NCBI GenBank assembly: GCA_020081605.1
Contig: JAHREC010000009.1
Coordinates: 434,001 to 498,000, forward strand
From: Albifimbria verrucaria
Taxonomy: Eukaryota > Ascomycota > Sordariomycetes > Hypocreales > Stachybotryaceae
DNA length: 64,000 nt
Direction of reading: 5' to 3'
Below are positions 44,545-55,787 of the stretch, piece after piece. The translations under genes and the position numbers were made by a program. Numbering within the stretch: position 1 is the first letter of the stretch; the number at the start of each line of letters is the position of its first letter. Below the pieces are notes generated by a model that saw only the letters and a list, made by a program, of their open reading frames with translations, searched no databases and had not been told where the DNA came from.

Positions 44545-47517
44545 TGTTACTGATGTGTTGAAGTGGGAAACAAGCTTGAACGAATGTAGCAACGAATGTA
44601 TCAACGAGTGAACCGAGTTGTCAGGTGCTGAGTTGAGGAAAACAGAAACCCAGAGTCGACGGCCCATCCATATCTTATACATGCGTCCGTTTCCCCTTCT
44701 TGTCACTTCCACGCTGAAAACCAAAGCTGGGGCATTGACATCATGGTTCCTCTTTGGTCCATGGCAATACGAGCCCAGCTCAGGAACCGCGCCATCCGTC
44801 CAGACGGGTCCCTGTGATAGGGCGTTGATCTCCAGTCTAGAATTCTGCTAGCGTGGCCTCGTAAGGGGAACTGGGGCTACACGATGGTTTTTTGACAATG
44901 GCCTGTGGATACGCCACGTCAGGCCCCTAGCAAATTCGTGTAGCAAAAGTTTATGCGCCGACTTTGGGGCTTTCAGGGGCTGTGGGAAAGTATTGGTCTT
45001 GAGTGCCGTAATTTTGCAACTGGTTTATGCTTGAGCATGGAGCTCGACAATGGTCATTCCACCTGTTCATGTCAACTTGTTTACTCCAGTTCATAACTTA
45101 CCGTTGCATAAGCTTAGTGGAAGAAGCATGGCACTTGCACATCAGTCTAATGGAACACATGCTCTCGTTACAATTAGCCGCATTGTACAAGGCAGTGTGC
45201 TTGTATTGCACGTGGTTGAAGAGAGAGTCATTTGTAGGAGTTTTCTTTACGTCGAGCCTTTGTAATGAGATTGTCGAACTGCGCTCCTTTGACAACTAGG
45301 CAATACATCATAATGAACATGTGCATCAACCAGCAATCAGGAGCACAACACCAAACCCGAGCTCGTGTCATTCACCGCGTTCGTAGATACTGACGGTTGC
45401 GGTGCAGGTTTACGGGACGTCGGTGTGTGATCGATGCACAGAGTAATGTACGGTCATTATCCGGCCCGGTCGGAAGCGACGGCCCAGCGTGGCGCACTAG
45501 GCTCAGGACCATCGCTGTGCCGATTCCACGTTCCTTGTTCCCCTGCGTCCTCGGCTGGCTAAGGCAGCTCGAGTGGAGAAATCATGTGCCTAACATGTCA
45601 TGTTGGGCCACCAATAGCCTCCTCGTATCGCCTGCCCATGCGGCCTCCTTGAACGAAAGGACAGCCTCACACTTCCAAATGGGGAACATATCGCATCAAG
45701 ATTGAAGATTCCCAAGATCGAGGCATGCATTCGGCGCCTTCCGAACCGCCTCCCCGACATTGCGTGAACAATGCCCTACCATTTGGTCCACCCAGCGCTA
45801 AGAGCCTCGGGAGCGGGAGTGTGCCTGGCGTCTGCTTCCTGTAGCTAGCATTGCACTAGCCATGCTGATGCGTGCCCAGTCTCGTAAATATCCACTTGCA
45901 AGTTCTGCCGTGGGACTTTGGGGTCAGAAAGCGCTGTGTGTGCGCGAGAGCACCCGCGGTCTTGCTGCCATGGGAACGTTGCTATTTCAGGCACTTTGTG
46001 TACATACGATACGTTTTGGACGGCCATGTCCTTGTCAAGAAGGTTCTCCCTATTTTACTATGTATCCGTTCAATCTCCAAAAACAGATTTGCATGAATCT
46101 CGTATCAACAAAGATTTATCTTAAAATACGGGCGGGTGGGCTACCAGGCGAGGTCAGTGACCCCTTAGAATAGATTAGATGTTGCAAGGTCTGGGAGCAG
46201 AAAACCCTTAGAATGTCTTCTCGCTTCGCCGAGTCAATCTCATCGTCATTGTCATGGCAGGTAGCCTGTTTACTCTTGTTTCCAGACTTGGTGTCTTGGC
46301 CATTCGGCTGTGAACCGACAACACCGCACGACCATTGCTAGCTAGTGCAAGGAGCGGCCTTAGTTGTGCGGTTTTGTGCAACAGCTCAGACCAGACCATC
46401 CAAGCTGCACGCATTGGCTTTAATTGTGGATTAAATGCCCGATTAGACATCCTCGGTCTGACGTCACCATACAATTTCCGTGTCTATCCAGGTTGCTTTG
46501 AGAATGTATTATTGTGTAAGATTTATGACGTAGACATCGGAAACTCGTATTCCAGCAATTGCCATGTTTCTTTTTTCTTCTGGCTCGTTGTGCAGATCGA
46601 GATGGTCCTAAGGTGAGCATATTGAGAATTCCATGATGATCTCTTGAGGGATTATCACCAAAGTCGCAGTCCAGTCTAAGCGTAGTTTCGTCAGTAACAA
46701 CCTTGGAGGGCACAGGGCAGATTATCAAACACGCCTGCAGGATCTTGTATTGTATGAACAGAATTAATAGAAGTCATAATTGAATAGGCCTCAGCCTAGC
46801 ACAGCCATTATTAAGACTTCATGGAACTCGGCCTGCTCTCCATTGCCTGCTCTCGATTACTTTCCATTTCTCCCTATTAGCGCATGGTTCAGTTGTTAAA
46901 GTCTTGCATTTAAGTATGACTTCTTTCTGCGCCAGTTCAAGGCCAAACAGGAAAATTACTCTATTATTCTAAACCTAACCGGATCTACCAAGTTTCACAT
47001 CAAACCACGTCGATGCATCACCCATCAGGCCCCGAAAAATAATTTGCTGGTTGAACTGACCCATGGGTTATAGGGTAGGGGCTGTCGACACGTGAATGTC
47101 AATGCCACACATTACATACAGGGGGTGATCATTAGTGAAACACCTAATTTGATATGTTAGGATTATTGATGACTGCCCTGGAGTGGGATATCTGCAGTCT
47201 TGTGTTTGATCCTGACGGATGTATTAAAATATTTCTACTCGATATATTATGCATAGCAGAGCATCTTGTAACATAATGAATCAATGAAGAACAGACTCTG
47301 TTCTTTCCGTGGACCACTCTTCGTTGCCCACACTGGTTCGCCGAGTCTCACCAACTTTCCCCAAGCCCCCAAGGCTTCTATTGGAATTAATGCCTCTTTT
47401 GAAATAGCCACACCATAGTCTAGGGTTTATCCTTGGCCGGTGTCAAAATTGCTGACGTCTATGACTCGTACGCAACACGTCCGGAGATGGCGAGGCCATC
47501 TAGTTAACCTTTGGCAA
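44545..47517. other. Long intergenic region
   Basis: Nearly 3 kb without a supported gene. The left part is the promoter of the GPI gene. The middle (45.3-46.4 kb) is richer in G and C with several short overlapping frames and no recognised domain. The right part is AT-rich. Confidence 0.5.
44672..44681 (-). promoter_or_regulatory. TATA-box candidate for the Cys-repeat GPI gene
   Basis: On the reverse strand the sequence reads TATAAGATAT about 130 bases upstream of the ATG at 44544, a suitable spacing for a fungal promoter. Supported by position and motif only. Confidence 0.45.
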
Positions 47518-49124
47518 TTATCTTGGTGGTAGCGGTGGAGGTACGGGTAGAGGCTGCTGATCTGCTTTGGATGTCGACTCGAAGAGAGACTGGAGATCTG
47601 GAACTGTAGTCGGGCTGGATAAGTCCCAAGGATCCCCTTCTTTGTCTGAGTTGAGGTCTGGCGCCGGGGTCTCTAGCGCACCAGGGATCGCTGCTCCGCT
47701 GGTCTGTTCATTCGTATTCTCATGGTTAAGATTGTCCAAATGTGTGTTTTTACTGTCGGACCACGAATAATTTCTTTCAGGTGCATCTTTTCCGAGATCT
47801 GACTGAGATACCTCTATGTCTTCCGAAGCGACTGCCCTGGTGTCCATACTTCTCGGCTTGTCTTTATCCAATGCCTCCTCATCTTGACCACGTAGAGGCG
47901 TTGAGGTGTTGCTTGATCTCTTCGTTGAATTTTGAGCCAAGTCAACGCTTCTCCTCTGATATTTCGCATACACTGGACTGTGTGGGCTCGGGTGAAATTC
48001 AAATTCTTCGTCCGAAGGTTTCGTTCGGCTTCCCGCAGTGACAATATCTAGACCTTCGCTGTGCAAGGCTGCCACACCGTAGGGATCTGGATCATCGGGC
48101 TCCGGGATGCCGAATACATGCTCATGGCACGGCTGTTGTACGTCAAAATCACTTGGTGCTGGCTGTGTACCCAGTTCCTCGACCAGGTCCTGATCATAAT
48201 CGGAACGACCCTCTGCGGCTTTTAATGTCTCCATCAGCGTCTTGATTTCAGGTGGGGATGACGCGCTTTGCCAGCCAAAATATCGTTGACGCTTATCGTT
48301 TCACCATAGAAACGTGCATTCTCGTCGGACCGCTCTATGACAATGGTACCGTCCATTTGAACACCGGCATAGAAACCACGAGATTTGAGGTACGTGAACA
48401 CCGGACGGTTGGCTTGCTTCCACTTTCCATCGTTCTCCACCAGGCCACCGATACCAGCTGGCCCGACGACTGCACTGATCTCACCTCCTAGAGTGGCGCG
48501 GAGTTTAGTGAAGGACTCAAGTGCTTTTCGATTATTTATCACAAGTACACAGTCATAGATATCGATACCCACTAAGAAACCCAAGCCGGCCGTATGCAGC
48601 ATAATACCGGATGGAGGAGACCATGAACCATCTTCCATGCGTGCTACTAGAACACCGGAACCACCGGCCCCGGACAGCCATAGGCCTGTACGCATAGTAG
48701 TGAATATAGCGAGACCGACAGCTTTCTCTATGACCTTTGCGGGATCTTTTGAGCACACGTTGCTTATGATTTGGATTAGGTCCAGCTTGATCTGCCGAAC
48801 TTGATTCTATCTCATCATAGAACCCATCCTCTATACGTCATGTATGGTCAGTAAATATGCTAGTATAATGGACAATAGATAGAAAGCTAAGCGGTCAAAT
48901 AATGGAAGGGTAAATGAAGGCAGTCATACTGCAGAATGAGCGTAGTATCCTCGCTGCTTTATCGCTTTCCTTGTCCAAAGTCGTCGGCCAAAAAGCCTCG
49001 CTGCCAATTCGATTTGATAGCCTGTTGACTGGTGCTCCGAGTTTACCAAGCCATCCCCAGGCCTTGTCGAACCCTTTTTGCTCTGAGTCTTAGTAGTCTC
49101 CCAAGAGGGCAACTTGGAGGCCAT
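47518..49124 (-). CDS. SYLF-domain (Ysc84-like) protein with proline-rich tail (frame breaks)
   Basis: This is a SYLF/DUF500 protein. The yeast relative Ysc84 binds lipid and actin at endocytic patches. The N-terminus has KLGAPVNRLSNRIGSEAFWP and TLDKESDKAARILRSFC. After an intron of 99 nt (48929-48831) the SYLF core follows, with KAVGLAIFTTMRTGLWLSGA, GSWSPPSGIMLHTAGLGFL, TLGGEISAVVGP and SRGFYAGVQMDGTIVIER. A long acidic, disordered tail ends in PVPPPLPPR, an SH3-ligand type motif. No SH3 domain is seen, unlike yeast Ysc84. Frame losses near 49075, two close together near 48735, and 48246 are restored by single bases in runs, giving about 503 residues. I chose the ATG at 49124 because homology begins there. 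An open frame from 49390 is probably leader. Likely a core cellular gene, not part of the cluster. Confidence 0.88.
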
Positions 49125-50412
49125 TTTTTTCTTGGCCTGAAATTTGTAGATTGATGAAAGATGAAGAATTGAGACAAATCCAGGTTTCCAAGATGCAGCA
49201 TCAGAGGCGCCCCGCTGCTTATTTTGCCTTTGCCACTAAACTTCCGTTCATTCCGAGCACCGGAACTATGATCCAATCCGTACATGCTCCCAAAGCCGGT
49301 GCGTTTTAATAATCTCTCAGATAAGCTGCACCTGGAATGGAGGTTGGTTCGCCTGGTTTTAACAGGACGGGCAGTTTCATTCGCAGCCATCTGAAAGTCG
49401 AATTAGAACAAGCTCCTTGCAAGATACAGCATTTCAATTAATAATGAAGCCCGAGATGACCGATCACTGACCATGAGGCAGTGTATTTCGTCCAATGAGC
49501 ATCAATCTACATTATTAACGCAAGTAGGGATAATGCAATGCGGCTGTCGTTACAGGTTAGTTTAAGCTTGTCTCGATTAAACGGCCAGTTTGCGTACATA
49601 CCCAACGAATTCCGTCCAACTTGCCTCTTAGACGTTTTGATGTATTGATATTCCCAGTGAAATGTTTAGAACCACTAGGCAGAAATCTTGAGAACACTCT
49701 AGCTAAGAGGCACACCAGAGCGACCCAAGCATAATGTTGAGCATATGGACCATGGAATGAAGCATGAAATAACACAAACCACTGAATGGAACGTTTTGAA
49801 CCAAGGCAGGAACCTTGGGTTATTCATAAACCAATAGATAGGGCCAAGACACCCAAGATGTCTACCAATAGAGTTATTAAATCTCGCAGTATGCCTCACA
49901 AGTCTAATCTGGTCAAAGTGCTAATTCTAACAAGTGAAATGCGGGTGGATGACTTGATCAAAGAACATGGGTAGCTCATGGATGGTAAATATTTATTATC
50001 ATCTTGTATAATCATCGTACCTTATTATTGTGCTGCGTTGAGCAGCTACACTGGCTGAATTCAGTTTTGAATTGCTAACCACGGTCAACCCTCAATCCGA
50101 GTTGTGTTTATCTGATTCGACCTCAATTGAGGGCCATCCGTTTTGAGAATAGTTTACGAAGGAGCACGAGTCTCCATAGGCATACGTAAGCCGGCATGAC
50201 TAGACTTACCAAGGAGCAGTCTGAAGCTTTTGTTGGTTGTTAAAGGGTTCTCTGCAACTCTCTGGAGTAGGTTTATGGTTGGTTGTCTATTTATCATTCT
50301 AATGACCAAGGACGAACGTCGGAGTAACATAATGTAGCCCTTGCAGGGCCTACTAATGTGTCGTTTGTCAATGGCCTGTTTGCATTGATTCGCTGATGGT
50401 AGGAGCTCATAG

Positions 50413-50427
50413 TAATAATAATAATAA
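50413..50427. repeat. (TAA)5 microsatellite
   Basis: Five tandem TAA units in AT-rich intergenic DNA. A similar short run of four units is found near 61649-61660. Ordinary simple repeats with no assigned role. Confidence 0.7.
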
Positions 50428-51207
50428 GCATTTGCCAATACTTTCGTATAGATCGAATGGGTGTGTGAGACATGCCAGGTTGAATGGTGCCATACTGAGA
50501 GTCTACTCGGCAGGTCGGACTTTAGTACGGAAGATCGGTATCCTGGTGGGTGGTGGAGCCGCATCTAGGGGTGGGTTTCGAACCACACCTAGCCTACAGC
50601 TATACGAAGTTGCAGAAGCTTTGACATATCGCCTCTTAGAACAGTCTTTATGGCTCAACAAGTCTTCTATGTTTGTGATTAAATGCACTCTCCAAAGGTT
50701 TGCCTGTTGAGTGAAACACGACCATGGAATCATTTGATAAACCGACACTATTTCTGTGTTTCAAGAGCTCATATCACCATTGAATGTTCTATACAACTGA
50801 TCTAAGCTCTTGTAGCGGTGAGGAGTCGTCTGATCATTGGCGCCACCTTCGCTATGGTTGCATAGGCGCATCCCACTCGCTGTGGTGAAGATGGTTCATC
50901 CACGGTGCCACATCTTGCCGAGGGCCGGAATCCATAGTTACCCCACAGGCTTACTGATCGGCAATCGTCTGCCAGTCAGCATCGCAAGGATCAGTGATGG
51001 AAAGACCATCTAAGGCTTGAAACAGCAGGTGATACTGTTTGAGACGCAGGCCACAGGATCCCCGCCACTGTTGCTTTAGTGCGTCGAACCCTATCCAAAC
51101 CTATCGGACTGAAACCTCCTCGGAACACCCTTGGCAATACATTAGTTAAGTATGCAGGTCAAAGTAGGACTTAAATCCTGCAGGATTGTCCTTGACAACA
51201 ACCAGGC

Positions 51208-51213
51208 TATAAG
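51208..51213 (+). promoter_or_regulatory. TATA-box candidate for the small secreted protein
   Basis: TATAAG stands about 75 bases upstream of the ATG at 51286, matching the usual spacing in fungal genes of this kind. Confidence 0.5.
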
Positions 51214-51285
51214 AGGGGACGACGAGCCCCTAAGAGACAAATATTCTCGAGGTCAGACTACCCACGCTCAATCAAATCATACAGA

Positions 51286-51558
51286 ATGCAGTTCTCGATT
51301 GTCAGCCTTTTGGCCGTTGCCACCGTGGCCATGGCCGCCCCCAGGCGTAAGTAAGAACTCATGTCCAAGACGAGAAAGCCCGCCAACAACTGACGCGAAT
51401 TTAGTACCTGCATCAACGGTGGCTTCTTCTACTCCGACCGCAAGACTCTTGAGCCCTGCAAGTCAAGCTGCGCTGGCGGCACCTGCACACTTGGCAACTG
51501 CCCTGTGGAGACGGACCCCAACCTGCCGCTCCTCTGCCCTTCTACTTGCAAGTGTTAA
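51286..51558 (+). CDS. Small secreted cysteine-rich protein, 72 residues, eight cysteines
   Basis: Two exons (51286-51350 and 51405-51558) separated by a 54-nt GT-AG intron encode 72 residues. The first 18-20 residues (MQFSIVSLLAVATVAMAA) are a clear signal peptide, followed by a possible Arg-Arg processing site. The mature part is about 51 residues with eight cysteines (TC, PC, SC, TC, NC, LC, TC, KC), enough for four disulfide bonds, and ends in CPSTCKC. The splice choice is decided by frame. A donor four bases earlier (GTAAGT at 51347) would put the second exon into a frame lacking cysteines, while the donor at 51351 gives the Cys-rich reading. This is the size and layout of small secreted effectors or antimicrobial peptides of fungi. 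I do not recognise a named family and assign no function. No frame break is present. Confidence 0.8.
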
Positions 51559-54500
51559 ACCTGGAAAGTGGCTGGAAAAGATAAGAGAGAGGTCATGGAA
51601 GACTGGGAGGAATGTGCTGGTTTTATAGTGGCCTATATGATTTAAACAACCTCTGTTAGAATTGATCATCTTCCTCCACTTGCCTCCCTATAAGAGACTG
51701 ATGTTGGTGAGCTTTTTTCTTCTTCTGAAAGAAAAGATTTCAATGCCGAACTATGTTATTTGAGATTAAGAATCTTGCGGTGGTATACAAGTACGATGTA
51801 TGAAACTACCTGGTCAAGATGTGAGCGAATTAGTAAATAATAATGTGTTCTCGTGTATATAAATGTTCCAACACGAACAGTTATCATAACGTGGTCCGTT
51901 GATTAGTCGACACGCACGAAATTCTACTTATACCAGTTAGGGGAGCTGTATTTTTATGCCTTACATTGTTTTGTTTTGTTTTATCACGCATACTGACACA
52001 TTGCCAAGGTCCACATCATATCTATAATACCTTCCTAGTGATGCAAAGAATATGGCCAATGGACGTTTTCTCCTGACGTCAGGTTGAAAGTCTTTTGTCT
52101 AGTGATAACTTGTCTCTTGACACTCATAGATTCTATCGCCATTTCGTACGTTTCAAGGTCCTTGAATCAATCTGAAGGAAACACAGCGGAATGTTGATCC
52201 AGCATGTAGTGCTAAGTCACATGTTCAGGGTAGCTGATGAGAATTCAAACCAGCAACAATATACAGAATATTTGTTAACACCGAATTTGTTAGCACCGAG
52301 ACTGGGACCCATTAGAGTCCATTCTATTGCAACTAGATGACGAGAGACTGTTACGAAAACGGGTTACTTTACGAGGTCCAACCAAAAGAACTTATGATTA
52401 AAGTCAAGGATACAGCATATTCACATAGAGGGTTTGGAGTTGGCGTAAGGCAGCATTTGGGATAGCTCAGGCCGAGGTTCAATGTGTATCGAACATTATT
52501 TCTTGGAATAGTCATATGTCCTGCTATGTAGTAGCTGGATTTTCGCCTCATTGACTCCTGTGATGTATTCACTAGAGGTATATGGTTCGAAAGTTGACGT
52601 CCATAGATGTTACCCAGTGACACGTTCTCTAGTTGAATATCAAGGAATACGTTAGGCTTGGCGGGTTACCAAATCACAAGTAACCAGGTTGTGGAGAAGA
52701 TTCAACAGTCTTTTTTGAAATTAACCAGAATTAAAAAGTGAAAATTAAGTAAGATAAAGACTTAGGCTATCAAGGAAAAGTCTTCTCGGATAACTTTTCG
52801 GCAGTTTCGAGCGCCCCTAGACAACAAATTCATAGTCACACCATGGAAGGTGCTTCTAAGGGCATCGTGAGAAAAGTGAGGGCACAGAAGCGATCATGAA
52901 ATCGAAGGCTAGGTGCTTCAGATCACTTCTGCGCAGTGAAATGTGTGGGAAGTATAATATGTAAGACCAGTATTAGAATAATGTCATACGACTCACCAAG
53001 CTGGATTGCTGCGCCCATCCTAAACCTCATGGATCATTTCAAAATCGATCGATGGAACTGCCTTTCAAAAAGCTAATTATAATCTTCGATCTTACTCTAA
53101 CCACGTAAATGGGCCGACGAGCTTAGACCTTGAATCATTAGCCGGGTTAAAAACGGCTGGGCCTGTATGTTGGTTGTTAAGCATGATGTGACATGACGGG
53201 CGAAAAGGAGAAGAGAGCATATATTCACCAATGAATCTGGGAGTGAGTGGCATGTCCCAAGGGATAGCGGCGACAGGGGGTTATTGGACGATGTGATAGA
53301 TGGCAGACACGGACCAAACAAGACCCAGGTTTGAGGCCATGAAAACTGACATGAACGAACTCCCGGTATAAGTACCGGTTAAATACAAATTACATTAACA
53401 ATCTGGGACGCTCAGCTCGCTCATTTCAGGCGGCTCGTCAATGCGGAGCGAAGTAAACAGCGAACACTAGCCATCTATCCAAGGCTAAAACAAAAGACCC
53501 CACTAACAATTCTGTTTCAGCGCATCGCGAAAAGGCTCCTTCTTTTGGTGGGGGCCTGAACGGGACGACATGAATCGTCCAGTCTTTCGTTCCGTCTGTT
53601 GTTGCCTCCGTCCAGACTCATGTTTAAGCCGTGTCCAAATGTTTCAGAATACGGGCTGATCTTATTTCAGGATCTTGGGAAGCCCGCTCCTTCAAGTCAC
53701 AGCCACGAGCCGTTGTTGCGGATTGAATGGGCCACCTGATCCTGAGGCCTCATTTCAGCGCCTCACCGGACACCAACCACCACCGGAAAACTGCTTGACT
53801 CGCAGCGCTTTGCCCAGCATCACCGCCAGCTCTGATGCCTGGCAAGGGGGACCTGGACTAAGCTAGCGAAGCGGCACTGAAGAAGATGCTTGCGCAATAT
53901 ACGCCACAACCTACGAGCGAGTTTCCATCGGAATCGCATCGCCGGATTGACTGGTGTTGGTATTAGCCACGGAGCTCGTGTATGTAGGCACCAGCGCCAT
54001 TCAATTAGTGTGCGATGACTGCGATGATCGTACTAGAATGGTACTGTGCTTAATACACTTTGAGGCGATAAATACTCTTGATTGCTTTGTTAAGTTCTAT
54101 CTTGCTTTTCACATGATATTCCTTCCTTCACCTCGACCCTCAACTTTTAGCCTCATGACGGCAACTCCATATACCTCTGCCCGAATAGCTTCACTCTGCA
54201 AATAATTATAAAATCGCCGTCCACCTGACGACTGCTTCTCATCTCATTTCACCATGCGGCAGCGGGGCCCCTTAGTTCACGTTAGCGCCACGCTCGGGCG
54301 GCTGGTATGGTCCGCTCACCCGGCAATAACTCTCCCACGACGCCTTCAACATGGTCCTTGCTGCAAAAATAGGGTCAGTACGCGGGGCAGAATACCACCA
54401 AGCTAGCACAGGTTTTCCCGCTCGTGGTGTCGGCCAAGCTTCGCGATAAGCGGCACCCTTCTGACCTTGTGAGGAATAGGGAAATTGGCATGTCAATGGG

Positions 54501-55787
54501 TCCGTACACGGACCTTGCGTATGAAGTTTCGGTGAGCCAGGACACCTAATTTACAGCCAGAGCCGACGATGGCACCAGAGACGAAGTTGCTTTGGATGAT
54601 GTAAGTCGCCGATGAGAATACGGCTACTCCATCTACAGGCATCGCATGGTAACACATGAGCATGGTGGAAAACATATCAAATTATCTACCGCTAGAAATT
54701 TAGGATCATTCCTCTAATTCTGATCGCTGTGATGAACTCTGGTATCCATTGTCCTGCTCGAATAACAACAAGCGGCAATGATATCATTTCATAGCTTATC
54801 AAATTCTCCGACCAAACATCTCCCTGACCTGTCAAAACCCTCCCACAGCCCCTTTCCCGTTGGTGCGACCATGCTAGAGAATACCGGCCTTGCCTGATGT
54901 GGGAGAGGTCAATGCTCATCATGTGTCTAAAGAGGCAATCGACTAGGGACCGGGGAATTAAGATCGACCACAATCCCGTTCTCGGCACATCACGGAACCT
55001 AAGAAACGAATTTCATCAGTACGTAGGGCCATGTAAACAATTGACAGCAGATGTACTTTTAATTGAAATTTATGAAAATATTGATGCTGGATTAGAGGTA
55101 TAGACACATGGTGCTCAAAAGGCAAGAACATTGTGGGAGCCACATATCAGCAAAGGCACAATGCCTGATGCCGATTCCTGGCTGTCCACAAACCTAAGAA
55201 GCAATACACCCAACCGTTTCGCATGTTCAACCTTGCAGGTGATAGGCATATGGTTGGCTCCATGTGCTACTCCATACAAATAAGCATTCAAGGATTAGAT
55301 TCGTCTGCCACTGAAGAGCAGCAACGATAGACATGACAGCGACTATCGCAATGTCCCCTTAGGGTCTTCAAAGAATCCATCAGTTACCGTTCGCACGTCA
55401 AGGAATAACCTTGAATGTCTCTTTCATGCCAAAAATGCAGATCACTTAGACTGTATCATGTGTACTACCTGGTCGAACAAGCGTGCCGGCAGGTCGAGCC
55501 TTCTGACTCGTTGATGGTGGACTCCGCTGCGCACGTCTCTCGCGGCCCGCTTCAGGCCAAGGGGTATGTGAGGGGCTCTACTCCATGGCCTCCGCAGTCA
55601 CAAGGACCCGCCCCAGATGGACTTGACTTGGTATATTTAAGAAGATCCCAAAACTGCCCTTCTTGCACCTCTCCTTTGCCTTCATCTACAAACTTGTCGG
55701 TTTGTTATCCACATTCTTTTGTGCTTTTCTTAGGCTTCTGTCACTCGTTACACATAGGAGACATACCTCTCCTGCCATTCGTTCATC
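51559..55787. other. Longest gene-free region, about 4.2 kb
   Basis: No supported gene, RNA or mobile element. Composition alternates between AT-rich (51.7-53.3 kb) and more balanced tracts (53.4-54.6 kb). Short open frames on both strands show no domain. The last several hundred bases, including a TATATTTA near 55632, belong to the promoter of the Gly-rich protein. Confidence 0.5.
55632..55639 (+). promoter_or_regulatory. TATA-box candidate for the Gly-rich GPI protein
   Basis: TATATTTA about 150 bases upstream of the ATG at 55788, followed by a pyrimidine-rich leader. Motif and position only. Confidence 0.4.

Larger units (their letters stand above)
49125..51285. other. Intergenic region with a TAA microsatellite
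   Basis: Over 2 kb without a supported gene. It includes the 5' leader of the SYLF gene on the left and the promoter of the small secreted protein on the right. AT-rich in the middle. Confidence 0.55.

Noticed and set aside
49125..49390. Extra N-terminal exon of the SYLF gene (open frame from 49390)
   Set aside because: Family similarity starts at the ATG at 49124 and no splice pair links the two convincingly.
50540..50610. Possible tRNA on either strand (TTCGAA in a GG...CC context)
   Set aside because: The flanking bases do not form a five-pair T stem or an acceptor stem and no anticodon arm is seen.
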